A stretch of DNA of 23,951 bases from an uncultured Ruminococcus sp. (GCA_937910385.1 CALEPT010000019.1:1-23951), one strand, 5' to 3'. Numbered from the stretch's first letter, positions 13,485 through 21,992 are shown. Translations and numbers: made by a program. Notes: generated from the letters alone by a model not told the origin.

Positions 13485-16139
13485 TTATTCATTCGCCTTC
13501 AATGCAGTCACCATATCTATAGTCTTGATCTTTCGTCCAAGAATCCAGTTCGTCAGCAGTGTGACACCGAACATGAAACAGATGGCGATCAGGTATGTGG
13601 AAATATCCACGGTAGCGAAAAAGTCGTAGTTGTCACCGATAGAATATTTGAAAATATAATCTGTGAAATAGAATCCTGCCGGCAAACCGAGAATGATACC
13701 TACGACAGCGATCCAGATGTTCTGGATCTCATATATTCTGCGAATCCGTTTAACACGGAACCCCAGTACCTTTAGGGTAGCAAACTGGTAGTTTTTTTCG
13801 CTCATCGAAAGAATACCCATGTTATAAATAATTACCAGTCCAAGCAGTCCGGCAAGGATTATAAACATCGAAATCATAACATTAAAGGTTTGCAGCATAT
13901 CCTGTAACTGCTTTTTCAAAGAATCCACCGAAGCAATGGATTCCACACCATCAATGTCGCTGGCGGAGGTATCTGATAAGTCAGCATCGGTGCAGATCGT
14001 GTCCGGTTCATAAATGAGTCCCAATCCCTCATAAGCTTTTCTCGTCATAGAGAATTGCTGCATTTGCGGGTGACGGCCTTGTGCAACAATTTTGCTGCTG
14101 TACCACTCATCACTGCCGGCCGGCTGCCATTCCACCGTATCACCTAAACTCATTCCCATTTTTTTCAGAAGCTTCCCTGTGACAATAATAGCACCGTCAT
14201 CGTCCACATTTCCAACGGTAGATCCCGGAATGCCGTCCTCAATATCATGGGTCTGAATGTTTTTGTCGCTGACACGCAGCATACCGTGCGAATCATTGAC
14301 TGTAATAGTCGCATCCACGAGTTCGCCGTTCGCGTTTTTGTAAGAAATAACCACCGTTTCCGTTGTAGCATCGCCGTATGCATCGTAAAGACCAGTCAGT
14401 TCCTTTTCAGTAATGTTTTTGGACAGGGACATGGAATATTTATAGTGAGAAATGTCATCAAAATTCCATTGAATATAGCGGTCAAAGGAATCCATCATGC
14501 CATAAGCGAGGACAATGATCAATGTTGCGCCCATGATGCCTACAATGCCCATAGCTGTTCTGGCTTTGCTGCGCTTGATGTCGCGCAGATTCCATTTCGT
14601 GGAAAATCCCATTTTGGAGGTCAGACCGCTGCCGCCGTCCTTGCTCTTCATTTTAATGCGCGGCACTTCCAGACGCAAGGTCTGTGCAGCAGATTCATTC
14701 AGGATCTTCGAGCAGGAGAGATAGGCAACGATGACAATGCACAGGATAATGACTGCTGCCGCAATGAAGTTCGTGTAATCGAAATATTTTGTCAAGCCGG
14801 GAACATCGTAGGTGTCTGCTTCCATTTTCACCAAGATATCCGCCAGACCATAATAGCCGATCAAATCACCGACGATCACGCCGATGATGCTTACATAAAA
14901 CCCATAGCTCAAATAATGGCGAATGACACGTTTTTTCCGGAAGCCTAATGCCTTCAGGGTACCGATCTGGATACGCTGCTGCTTCACAAAGCGGTTCATG
15001 GTGGTGATCACGGCAAGAATGGCGATGAAAACAAAAATACCTGTGAACATGACAGAGTAGGTGTCGCCCTCTTCGCATTCGGATTTGTAGGCAACAAAGG
15101 AATAGCAGCTTTCCCGATCTGTTACGGCATCCACGCCGTCAATTTTGTTGACAGCCTTTTTCGTGTCAGATAATTTCGCTGAAAAGCCCTCATCGCCCTT
15201 TTCCAGAATGCCCGGTGCCAAGCCGTCCACATCAATCATGCAGGTGGAAAATACATAGGCATCCTGCAAAGAGAATTCACTGTCAAGGGCTTTGATAAAA
15301 TCAGCCTTATCGGACAGCGCCGCACTTTTATCCTTGATTTTGGAGGACAGCTTGACTGCCTTTTGCAAGTCGATCTGATCGTCGATCCCTGCCGCCGCTT
15401 TGACCTGTTTCCATGCCTCTGCTTCGGTCAGACCCATTTCCGTCAATTGGGAAACGGAATCCTCCAGATCAGCTGCGCCCTCCAGAAGATCCTGCACCTC
15501 ATCCGTCTTGATCGCTTCGTCATAGATGTATTCTTCCGGAAAGCTGTTCATTGACAAATAGATCCATCCGTATTTGGACGCATCCTGAAAAATGGTGTTG
15601 TCGTCTGCTGTTTTGTAAACACTGTCCGGTACGGAGATGATCCCCAGCACCGTTTTGGTGATGTCGTATCCCTCATATGTGACAGTAAAATCGTCTCCGA
15701 CTTTGATGTTATGGTTTTCGGCAAACATACGGCTCAGCCACAGTCCGTCCGCATCGGCATCATAATCACTGCCGTCTGTCACATGAAATGTGTTGATCGT
15801 AAGTGTATCCAAATCAGGGTCGGTAAAGGTGATATCAATGGGGATCTCATCCTCTTCACCGTCAATTCTGGTAGAGCCTCTAACGGTAAGTAAACGTTCT
15901 GCACCGGCAACACCCGGTGTATTTTGAATCTTCTCCAGAATATCCTCATCGATCTCGCCGTATGCCCATAGATCAGGAAGATTGTTTTCTTTATAGAATT
16001 CATCGCAGTTGTGTTTCATTCCGCCTGAATAGGCGGTAACGATGATGTAGATCATGCTTGCCAGCGCTACCATTGCAAAAATGGCGAAGAACTGACCAAA
16101 GTGTGCCTTGATTTCCCGTAGTGTTTTCTTGAATAGCAT
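13485..16139 (-). CDS. ABC transporter permease, two FtsX domains (MacB/LolC-like exporter)
   Basis: An 884-residue membrane protein. Start: the ATG at 16139 overlaps the ATPase stop (TAATG). Transmembrane helix 1 (about 14-36) is followed by a large extracytoplasmic domain (about 37-360) that contains an unusual helical, charged insert around residues 200-295. Then comes the first FtsX three-helix block (about 362-490), with the conserved QQRIQIGTLKALGF loop. A second helix pair and extracytoplasmic domain lead to the C-terminal FtsX block (about 755-875), with QFATLKVLGF. The repeated cytoplasmic TLKxLGF loops contact the ATPase. Such type VII exporters move lipids, peptides or antibiotics out, or act mechanically on the envelope. 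The substrate cannot be told. Confidence 0.92.
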   Translation of the reverse strand: MLFKKTLREIKAHFGQFFAIFAMVALASMIYIIVTAYSGGMKHNCDEFYKENNLPDLWAYGEIDEDILEKIQNTPGVAGAERLLTVRGSTRIDGEEDEIPIDITFTDPDLDTLTINTFHVTDGSDYDADADGLWLSRMFAENHNIKVGDDFTVTYEGYDITKTVLGIISVPDSVYKTADDNTIFQDASKYGWIYLSMNSFPEEYIYDEAIKTDEVQDLLEGAADLEDSVSQLTEMGLTEAEAWKQVKAAAGIDDQIDLQKAVKLSSKIKDKSAALSDKADFIKALDSEFSLQDAYVFSTCMIDVDGLAPGILEKGDEGFSAKLSDTKKAVNKIDGVDAVTDRESCYSFVAYKSECEEGDTYSVMFTGIFVFIAILAVITTMNRFVKQQRIQIGTLKALGFRKKRVIRHYLSYGFYVSIIGVIVGDLIGYYGLADILVKMEADTYDVPGLTKYFDYTNFIAAAVIILCIVIVAYLSCSKILNESAAQTLRLEVPRIKMKSKDGGSGLTSKMGFSTKWNLRDIKRSKARTAMGIVGIMGATLIIVLAYGMMDSFDRYIQWNFDDISHYKYSMSLSKNITEKELTGLYDAYGDATTETVVISYKNANGELVDATITVNDSHGMLRVSDKNIQTHDIEDGIPGSTVGNVDDDGAIIVTGKLLKKMGMSLGDTVEWQPAGSDEWYSSKIVAQGRHPQMQQFSMTRKAYEGLGLIYEPDTICTDADLSDTSASDIDGVESIASVDSLKKQLQDMLQTFNVMISMFIILAGLLGLVIIYNMGILSMSEKNYQFATLKVLGFRVKRIRRIYEIQNIWIAVVGIILGLPAGFYFTDYIFKYSIGDNYDFFATVDISTYLIAICFMFGVTLLTNWILGRKIKTIDMVTALKANE

Positions 16140-16849
16140 TACCACTGCACCTCTTCCACAGCCAAAGGCTTTGTGTTTTCCTCCACCTTAACAATGTGAC
16201 CGTTTTTCACCCGTATCACAACATCGGCAATGTCAGCGATCAGTGCGTTGTGGGTTACAACAATGACTGTGTTATTGCCTCGCTCCTCGGTACACTGCTT
16301 TTTCAGGATCTTTAAGATCATAACACCGGTTGTTGAGTCTAATGCACCGGTAGGTTCATCGCAAAGCAGCAGTGCCGGATTTTTAGCAATGGCTCTGGCG
16401 ATGGAAACGCGCTGCTGTTCACCGCCGGACAATTGGTTGGGGAATTTGTTCATATGCTCCGCCAGACCTACATCGGCGATCGCTTCCGCTGCGTCCCGAT
16501 GATCTTTTACGATCTCATTGATCAACTCTACATTTTCCCGAACGGTCAGGGACGGCAAAATATTGTAGAATTGAAAAATGAATCCGATGCTTTTTGCACG
16601 AAAATCCGACAACTGATTGTCCGAAAAATGTGTGATGTCTTCACCGTTGACAATGACCTGTCCGGCAGTTGGAGTATCCATACCGCCGATCAGATTCAAA
16701 AGTGTGGATTTTCCGGCACCGGAAGGACCCAGAATCACCACAAATTTACCCGCCTCTATATCAAGGTCGACATTGTCTAATGCCTTGAACTCCGTAGAGC
16801 CGGTCTTATAGATTTTGGAAACGCCTTTCAGCGACACTTTGTTTGCCAT
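16139..16849 (-). CDS. ABC transporter ATP-binding protein (LolD/MacB type)
   Basis: A 236-residue nucleotide-binding subunit with all motifs intact: Walker A GPSGAGKS (41-48), Q-loop Gln93, signature LSGGEQQR (140-147), Walker B LLLCDEPTGALD (160-171) and switch His200. The PSLTVRENVEL block and the ATG overlap with the FtsX permease identify the LolD/MacB/FtsE subfamily. A GGGAGA lies 11 bases before the ATG. The last residues overlap the permease start, giving translational coupling and equal amounts of both subunits. No strong promoter is visible directly upstream; a 7-bp inverted repeat occupies the leader. Confidence 0.95.
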   Translation of the reverse strand: MANKVSLKGVSKIYKTGSTEFKALDNVDLDIEAGKFVVILGPSGAGKSTLLNLIGGMDTPTAGQVIVNGEDITHFSDNQLSDFRAKSIGFIFQFYNILPSLTVRENVELINEIVKDHRDAAEAIADVGLAEHMNKFPNQLSGGEQQRVSIARAIAKNPALLLCDEPTGALDSTTGVMILKILKKQCTEERGNNTVIVVTHNALIADIADVVIRVKNGHIVKVEENTKPLAVEEVQW

Positions 16850-16882
16850 AATCGTACACTCTCCCTTACATTTTTAACTGTG

Positions 16883-16917
16883 CAGTGCAGGCTTGATTCA
16901 TGTATTTGGATGCACTG
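16883..16917. promoter_or_regulatory. Inverted repeat CAGTGCA...TGCACTG upstream of the ABC exporter
   Basis: CAGTGCA (16883-16889) and TGCACTG (16911-16917) form a perfect 7-bp inverted repeat separated by 21 bases, centred about 50 bases before the ATPase start. It could be a leader hairpin or a repressor or activator site. The 106-base gap between the methyltransferase stop and the ATPase gene shows no good TATAAT on the minus strand. Confidence 0.35.
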
Positions 16918-16955
16918 TCTTACGAAACAACTGCCTTCTTTATTCGTTATAAACT

Positions 16956-17735
16956 TTACCACTTGAAAATTGCAAGCCGGTTGTTCATATTTTTACCGAT
17001 GATCGCAAACAGCTTTCCCCGAAGTGTATATTTCTTCATTTCTTCGTTATAGCTTGTTTCAGAGACAAGCTTCATTCGAGGCTCAAGCGCCAGATATTTC
17101 GTGCCTGACTTTGTGCCCCAGCCGAATGTGGCATTGGTGTGCTTCACTGCATCGTGCTGCTTGCTGTGTTTCTCCAGAAACGGCGGGTGCAGCTCTGCTA
17201 TCAGATACCCATGCGCAAAGCTGTCACACAGCATATTGAGGCAGGTTTTCACTTGTTCTTTTGAAAAATATTCCAGCACACCCTCCATGACGATCAGATT
17301 CATGTCCGCTTTCGGTAGTGCTTTCGTCCATGCAGATTCGAGCGCACTTCCGTCAAGCATTGTGCAGCGTTCCCTGTCATGATACACCTTGCGCCTGACA
17401 GCGATCTGATCGGGCAGATCCACATCGAACCATTGCAGCCTGCCGTTATCGACCTGCGAGAACTTATCATCAAAGCCGCAGCCGAGGTTGATGCATAGCG
17501 CATCCGGATACTGCTTCAGCAATCCGATCAGCGCATTCCGAAATAGAATTGTGCGTGCTACAACGCCCTCATGTGACATGAACGGATCGTACTTGCTGAC
17601 ATCTACACCGAGCGTGTCGATGATCTCCTTTGCCTTCAGATCCTTGATTCTCGCATTTGGACGCGCAGTTTCACTTGCCTTGATCGCAAGCGGAATCAAG
17701 GCGGTTTCCTGAATATCTCCGAATTTCAATTCCAT
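16956..17735 (-). CDS. LCM-family (TcmP-like) SAM-dependent O-methyltransferase
   Basis: A 259-residue protein of the leucine carboxyl methyltransferase family (PF04072), which includes PPM1 and polyketide O-methyltransferases such as TcmP. The family-typical ARTILF block with Arg61, the SAM-binding INLGCGFDD (82-90), the acidic FDVDLPD strand (near 103-109) and NLIVMEGVLEYF (near 145-156) are visible. Members methylate carboxyl or hydroxyl groups of proteins or small molecules. GGAGG lies 7 bases before the ATG. It starts 13 bases after the alpha/beta hydrolase stop, in the same operon, so the two may act on the same small molecule. The real substrate is unknown. Confidence 0.88.
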   Translation of the reverse strand: MELKFGDIQETALIPLAIKASETARPNARIKDLKAKEIIDTLGVDVSKYDPFMSHEGVVARTILFRNALIGLLKQYPDALCINLGCGFDDKFSQVDNGRLQWFDVDLPDQIAVRRKVYHDRERCTMLDGSALESAWTKALPKADMNLIVMEGVLEYFSKEQVKTCLNMLCDSFAHGYLIAELHPPFLEKHSKQHDAVKHTNATFGWGTKSGTKYLALEPRMKLVSETSYNEEMKKYTLRGKLFAIIGKNMNNRLAIFKW

Positions 17736-17748
17736 AATGTTTCCTCCA

Positions 17749-18549
17749 TCAATTTGACTGCATTTTCTTACGGAATATTCTCATCATCAGCTCCGGATTG
17801 CCGAGCCACCCTTCATGCCCGTAATTCAACGGGATAATATCCGGCTTTGCATAATGCTGATGATAGCGTTTCAGATATTTCTTGCCCATCTTCTTTGCAT
17901 AGAACACATGAATGACAGTGCCGGTAACGCTGATTTTATCATCCAACTTTGTCACAAGATCAGAGTAAAACTGATTTTTCACGCTCTGCATATCGACCTT
18001 TTGCAGCGTGTCACAAAAGCCCTTCATCATATGCTGCATATAGTCATCACTCACGCCGCTGCTTTTAAAATCCTCCTCACTCATGCCCATGCCCTTCGCC
18101 TCGCCGAGCTTGCTGAACTTTTGTAGTGCTTTTTCGGGATTCCTTGCGAGTCGTTTCATGAATATTCCGATTAGTTCAGTTCCCAGTTTTGCAACTAATG
18201 GGGATGCCTGATCGAGATCAGAGCTGCCGATGAACACATGGTCTATATGAATTCGTTTCCGTTGCACAAGCAGGGATGCAAAGCTACCGCCCATTGACGA
18301 GCCGTAGACGGCATCGAGATGCCCACCGAAATGCTGCTTCACATATTTCTCGATGCGTTTTGTTTCGGCAGTCTGTGTATCAAAAATCGCCGTACCGCCG
18401 TCAAAGCCTGTATAATTGACGCACAGCACATGATACTCCTCCGCAAGCGGTTTTATCAGCAGATCAAAGTTGCATTCCCATGTGCAGCTTGTACCGGGCA
18501 GCAGGAGAAATGTCATTTTGTTTTCTGTGCCAAATTCTGTGATCTTCAT
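17749..18549 (-). CDS. Alpha/beta hydrolase
   Basis: A 266-residue cytoplasmic alpha/beta-hydrolase-fold protein. The oxyanion strand is FLLLPGTS (14-21), the nucleophile elbow is GSSMGG with Ser85, and the catalytic His is probably His245 in the NYGHEGW segment. A helical cap region lies roughly at 105-190. It has no signal peptide. AGAGGT sits 5 bases before the ATG. It lies 10 bases downstream of the small membrane protein gene and 13 bases upstream of the methyltransferase gene. Such enzymes may be esterases, thioesterases or acyl hydrolases; the pattern resembles clostridial hydrolases of unknown role, and I would not name a substrate. Confidence 0.85.
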   Translation of the reverse strand: MKITEFGTENKMTFLLLPGTSCTWECNFDLLIKPLAEEYHVLCVNYTGFDGGTAIFDTQTAETKRIEKYVKQHFGGHLDAVYGSSMGGSFASLLVQRKRIHIDHVFIGSSDLDQASPLVAKLGTELIGIFMKRLARNPEKALQKFSKLGEAKGMGMSEEDFKSSGVSDDYMQHMMKGFCDTLQKVDMQSVKNQFYSDLVTKLDDKISVTGTVIHVFYAKKMGKKYLKRYHQHYAKPDIIPLNYGHEGWLGNPELMMRIFRKKMQSN

Positions 18550-18559
18550 TTTTGCACCT

Positions 18560-19057
18560 CTATTTTATAATTGCAACAAGCAGCCCCACTAGCACTGCAG
18601 GTATCAAAGCAAATACAATTCCCGGAAACAGCATTCCTTTCAGATGAAACCACTTCTGATGATAGGCTTTGTCCATATGCTCCGTCCCCTCAAGGCGGAA
18701 GCGCTTCATATTGGCGAACAGTACCCAATCAATAAAGAACGTATCATATGCACCGATCCATGCCATCATTCCAAAAGCGAACAGAAATCCCTGCAGGAAG
18801 TCTTGGGCACCTGCAAGCAGCGCCATGACCACAAGCACGGCTGTAAAAAACAGTACCGCAACTCCCTTTGTAAGAACCACCCTTTTAGAAAGCGGTTCAG
18901 TCGGGACACGCTCATGTGTCTTGAAGTATTCCTCCTGTATTTCGGTCGGATAATTATGGATCTGCACAGTATTGTTCTTTCCTGACGTTTTGAAACACAT
19001 CACGGTAAACAGAATCGAAAAGATCAGCATTTCGATCAGGATCACAGACAGTTTCAT
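18560..19057 (-). CDS. Conserved hypothetical integral membrane protein
   Basis: A 165-residue protein; I do not recognise a named family. The chosen start at 19057 (MKLSVILIEM) has AAGGAG 11 bases upstream and follows a near-consensus promoter; longer forms would start inside that promoter. Four hydrophobic segments are visible: about 3-22, 63-85, 88-110 and 142-163. A hydrophilic loop (25-60) contains IHNYPTEIQEEYF, and another (about 112-140) contains ANMKRFRLEG and HQKWFHLKG. It is the first gene of the operon with the alpha/beta hydrolase and methyltransferase. Confidence 0.75.
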   Translation of the reverse strand: MKLSVILIEMLIFSILFTVMCFKTSGKNNTVQIHNYPTEIQEEYFKTHERVPTEPLSKRVVLTKGVAVLFFTAVLVVMALLAGAQDFLQGFLFAFGMMAWIGAYDTFFIDWVLFANMKRFRLEGTEHMDKAYHQKWFHLKGMLFPGIVFALIPAVLVGLLVAIIK

Positions 19058-19111
19058 AATGCAATAATCTCCTTGTTTATAATTTGTTAGCAGCCGCAAA
19101 CTTATAATTCT

Positions 19112-19140
19112 ATTATAGCACGCGCAAACTGAATTTTCAA
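19112..19140 (-). promoter_or_regulatory. Promoter of the membrane protein-hydrolase-methyltransferase operon
   Basis: Minus-strand TTGAAA (19135-19140), a 17-base spacer and TATAAT (19112-19117) preceded by TGC, an extended -10. The start of transcription would fall near 19105, about 48 bases before the ATG at 19057. It lies next to the decayed vWA fragment. Confidence 0.8.
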
Positions 19141-19182
19141 GATTTTCCCACACGAAAAGCTGACCAATACTGAATAACTTTT

Positions 19183-19446
19183 TCACTTTATTTCTGTATA
19201 TATCGCTCCTGCATATTCTGCGATTTTGTTGGTGATGCCCGTACTGAAAATTCCGGATTCCGCATTCAGGACAAGAAGTGGTATATCACGCTATTTCATA
19301 TTCCTTGCTTCTTTCAGCATCAGATCAAGCGGATCGCTGCTTATTTCGTCATAGTTCACTTTCCCGTCAGTAACTGCAACGAGAATCATATCATCATCGG
19401 GAAAGAGCTGACGCTCACGAAGAATGATATTTACTGCTTCTCTCAT
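19183..19446 (-). pseudogene. Decayed von Willebrand A domain fragment (chelatase subunit D-like)
   Basis: In one minus-strand frame the sequence reads MREAVNIILRERQLFPDDD, then an AVTDGKVNYDEISSDPLD block, a TAG stop (19291-19293), then RDIPLLVLNAESGIFSTG and NKIAEYAGAIY up to a TGA at 19183. The TDGK strand followed by a second-strand LLVLNAESG and a helix before AGAIY is the pattern of vWA domains in magnesium/cobalt chelatase D subunits. The MIDAS DxSxS motif that should lie upstream is missing, and one stop interrupts the frame, so it is a remnant. Transfer followed by decay is an inference. Confidence 0.6.
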
Positions 19447-19557
19447 GCCCATACCGCCGCATGATCAGAAACATGAACGATTCTATATCCGCTTTGGATG
19501 CCTGCTGCCAGTAATCCGTGAGCAGAAATACATTCTTCATATCCTTCTGCGTTTATT
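19447..19557 (-). other. Second short coding-like fragment upstream of the vWA remnant
   Basis: A minus-strand frame reads INAEGYEECISAHGLLAAG and continues IQSGYRIVHVSDHAAVWA to a TGA overlapping the vWA fragment. It looks protein-like and has no start or ribosome binding site. I cannot assign a family; it may be another piece of the same decayed locus. Confidence 0.3.
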
Positions 19558-19565
19558 TTTAATCG

Positions 19566-19599
19566 AAAAGCCGTCCCGATATTTCACAGAACGGCTTTT
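19566..19599 (-). terminator. Terminator of the cydDC-ygbA-ybaN-like operon
   Basis: On the minus strand AAAAGCCGT (19591-19599) pairs with ACGGCTTTT (19566-19574) across a 16-base loop, ending in TTTTCGATT. It lies 5 bases after the YbaN-like stop codon and should end the five-gene operon. Confidence 0.7.
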
Positions 19600-19604
19600 A
19601 CCGA

Positions 19605-20003
19605 TTATTCTTTCGGCAGATCTTCCGCCTTGATCGTTTTCACACCGAACACGAAGTATACCACATGGCACACCCACACAACAGCAATGATGATGCAGGG
19701 TCCCCATATTCCTTTTCTTGCCATCATGAAGAAGCCGAAGCCCATGAGGAGCGTCACAGTGGTAATGATGCTGACCTTTGTTTTCATCAGCATTCCCTTC
19801 TTCTCCACAAATGACTGCAAGTGCTTCTTGTAAAGATTTGTACCGATGAACCAGTCATGCAGCTTTTGAGAACTTTGACTGAAACAGAATACCGTTGCAA
19901 GATAGAACGGCACTGTCGGCAGTATCGGCAGAAATACGCCTATTGTTCCGAGCGTCAGGCACAGAAGTCCGAGTATCAGAAATATCAGTCTTTTAATTGC
20001 CAT
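19605..20003 (-). CDS. ybaN: YbaN family (DUF454) inner membrane protein
   Basis: A 132-residue membrane protein of the DUF454/YbaN family (PF04304). The diagnostic N-terminal block is GLLCLTLGTIGVFLPILPTVPFYLATVFCFSQSS (13-46), with the conserved LPILPTVPF turn, and the central DWFIGTNLYKKHLQSF segment follows (50-65). Hydrophobic helices are about 5-22, 27-42, 77-95 and 102-120. Function is unknown; E. coli YbaN is an uncharacterised inner membrane protein. The start has GGAGG 6 bases upstream and overlaps the preceding YgbA-like gene by 11 bases. It is the last gene of the operon; its place beside YgbA suggests a shared stress role, which is an inference. Confidence 0.9.
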   Translation of the reverse strand: MAIKRLIFLILGLLCLTLGTIGVFLPILPTVPFYLATVFCFSQSSQKLHDWFIGTNLYKKHLQSFVEKKGMLMKTKVSIITTVTLLMGFGFFMMARKGIWGPCIIIAVVWVCHVVYFVFGVKTIKAEDLPKE

Positions 20004-20334
20004 TGCTTTCCTCCAATCGTTTCTTTTCTCTTTTTGTTGCGATCACATGACGGATTGCCGTAACAGGGCGATAGAAGATCATTCTCGGTCCGCTGAATCG
20101 CATGACCTCTCTGATCTTCTCACGCATTTCGGGCTTGTAGCAATGCACTCTGCAATTCGAGCAGAAGGTCTTATTCTCCATAAATGGACATTTATCTGAC
20201 CTCTGCCTTGCGTAGTTTTCAAGCTCCGCACACTGCTGACATAAGGATCTGCCGCCGTGTTTTTTGTGGCAGTATATCCTTATCATCAGCGATACAAGCT
20301 CTTTTTCACGTTCACGCTTTGTCTGAACATTCAT
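19993..20334 (-). CDS. ygbA: YgbA-like nitrous/nitric-oxide-responsive cysteine-rich protein
   Basis: A 113-residue soluble protein of the nitrous oxide-stimulated promoter family (PF11756). Seven cysteines are spaced as in that family: Cys22 (with His23 and His26), Cys32-x2-Cys35, Cys49-Pro, Cys58-x2-Cys61 and Cys65-Tyr, so metal or iron-sulfur binding is likely. The C-terminal MRFSGPRMIFYRPVTAIRH block (78-96) is also typical. In E. coli, ygbA is controlled by the NO sensor NsrR and helps recovery from nitrosative stress. Here its ATG overlaps the CydC-like stop by one base (TGATG), and its own end overlaps ybaN by 11 bases, so it is translated as part of the transporter operon. Confidence 0.88.
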   Translation of the reverse strand: MNVQTKREREKELVSLMIRIYCHKKHGGRSLCQQCAELENYARQRSDKCPFMENKTFCSNCRVHCYKPEMREKIREVMRFSGPRMIFYRPVTAIRHVIATKREKKRLEESNGN

Positions 20335-21992
20335 CAGCTCACACGTCCGTTTTCTACGGAGTGTGTCACATCTGCGATACGCATGGTAGAAGCTCTGTGC
20401 GATACAAGCACGACCGTTTTGCCTGCGGATTCCTCTTTCAGTGAACGGAGGATCACCGCTTCATTCAGGCTGTCGAGGTTGCTTGTAGGCTCGTCCAGAA
20501 GCATGAACGGTGCATCATGGAGGAACGCTCTTGCAAGTCCGATCCTCTGGCGTTCACCGCCCGAAAGCGTTTCACCAAGCTCTCCGACCTGTGTTTCGTA
20601 GGTATTCGGCAGCGTCATAATAAAATCGTGGATAGATGCCTTTTTGCAGGCTGCAATCACTTCATCATCTGTTGCGTCAAGTCTGCCGATCCGCACGTTA
20701 TTGATAATGCTGTCCTTGAAAAGCTGTGTTTCCTGCGTCATGTAGCTTTCCATATCACGCAGATTTGCAGTGTTGATGTTCTCGATGTTTGTGCCTGAGA
20801 TATTCACAGTACCGTTCGTCGTTTTCCAGAAACGCATGAGCAGTTTCAGCAGCGTAGACTTGCCGCTGCCAGATTTGCCGATCACGCCGACGATCTTGTT
20901 TTCGGGGAACTTCATGCTGAAATCCTTCAGCACAACATCACCGCCATAGCTGAATGTGACGTTCTCACAGTCCGCACCGCTGAACGAAACCGTCTGCTTT
21001 CCGTTGATCTCCTCAGTTTCGGGTGTTTCTTCGATAATATCCAGAACACGACCGCCGGAAGCGATAGTGCTTTGGAGTGTTGTTCCGAGATTTGCAAGCG
21101 CAGACACCGGTCCGTAGCTTGACATAAGAGCGATCAGCGGAATGATAAATCCCGAAAAATCGGTGATGCCTTTGCTGTAAAGATGTGCCGAAAGCAGGAG
21201 CATTGCAATGTCAAACACAAGAATAAAAGTGTTCGCCAGCGCAAGGTTGAAGCCAGTCAGCTTATTCAGCTTGCCCTGATTTTCGGTAAGCTGCTGTGTC
21301 TTGCGGTTCATGCCGTCCATACGCTGCATACCGTTTCCATACTGCACTGTTTCGTCCAGTCCACGGATATTTTCGAGAACGTAAGCCGCAAGCTCGCCGG
21401 ACTGCGCTCTGATCTCATCGCCTGTACTTCCGCTTCGCTTGGAGATGATAAGCGGCAGTATAACGCCCACGCTGACGAAGGCGCAGAGAGCTAAAAGTCC
21501 AAGCGACCAGTGATAGCTGCCGATGAAAATCACCATGACAAGCTCCACCAGAAACGCAATGCAGATCGGTGAAATAGTGTGGGCATAGAATACTTCGAGC
21601 AGTTCCACGTCCGATGTAATAAGGCTTATGAGGTCGCCCTTGTCACGCCCCTCCAGCTTAGCAGGACACAGCTTGCGGAGCGCCTGAAACACCTTGTCAC
21701 GGATAATTGCAAGGAGTGTGAAGGCGATGTAGTGGTTGGTGCGCTGTTCCGTGTAGCGGAGAACTGCCCTGAGAAGTGCAAACACCACAAGGCATATCCA
21801 TATTGCAGTTATGCCGATAGGTGTGTCGTATCCAATCCCGTGAAGTATTGCAAAACCGCCTAAAATCGGGATAAACTGCACCGCTAAGTATGCCAATGTT
21901 CCTGTCAGGACAGCAAGACACATGAATCCTGTCAGCGGTTTTACAAGTCCGAGCATTTTCAGAAGTGTGCCTGCTTTTGATCGCTTTTTCAT
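20334..21992 (-). CDS. ABC transporter half, CydC-like (thiol exporter family)
   Basis: A 552-residue fused membrane-ATPase half-transporter. The transmembrane domain (about 1-320) includes the CydC-typical helix RYTEQRTNHYIAFTLLAIIRD followed by KGDLISLITSDVELLEVFYAH. The ATPase domain (about 335-552) has Walker A IGKSGSGKST, the signature LSGGERQR, Walker B FMLLDEPTSNLD and the H-loop VSHR, all intact. CydDC of E. coli exports cysteine and glutathione and is needed for cytochrome bd assembly. Here the gene overlaps the CydD-like partner by four bases (ATGA), so a heterodimer is expected. Substrate assignment is by similarity; in an anaerobe it could be a low-molecular-weight thiol or another small molecule. 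Confidence 0.88.
   Translation of the reverse strand: MKKRSKAGTLLKMLGLVKPLTGFMCLAVLTGTLAYLAVQFIPILGGFAILHGIGYDTPIGITAIWICLVVFALLRAVLRYTEQRTNHYIAFTLLAIIRDKVFQALRKLCPAKLEGRDKGDLISLITSDVELLEVFYAHTISPICIAFLVELVMVIFIGSYHWSLGLLALCAFVSVGVILPLIISKRSGSTGDEIRAQSGELAAYVLENIRGLDETVQYGNGMQRMDGMNRKTQQLTENQGKLNKLTGFNLALANTFILVFDIAMLLLSAHLYSKGITDFSGFIIPLIALMSSYGPVSALANLGTTLQSTIASGGRVLDIIEETPETEEINGKQTVSFSGADCENVTFSYGGDVVLKDFSMKFPENKIVGVIGKSGSGKSTLLKLLMRFWKTTNGTVNISGTNIENINTANLRDMESYMTQETQLFKDSIINNVRIGRLDATDDEVIAACKKASIHDFIMTLPNTYETQVGELGETLSGGERQRIGLARAFLHDAPFMLLDEPTSNLDSLNEAVILRSLKEESAGKTVVLVSHRASTMRIADVTHSVENGRVS

Noticed and set aside
18560..19186. Longer 208-aa form of the small membrane protein
   Set aside because: The extra 43 residues would be encoded across the extended -10 promoter and lack a ribosome binding site; the inner ATG at 19057 has AAGGAG upstream.
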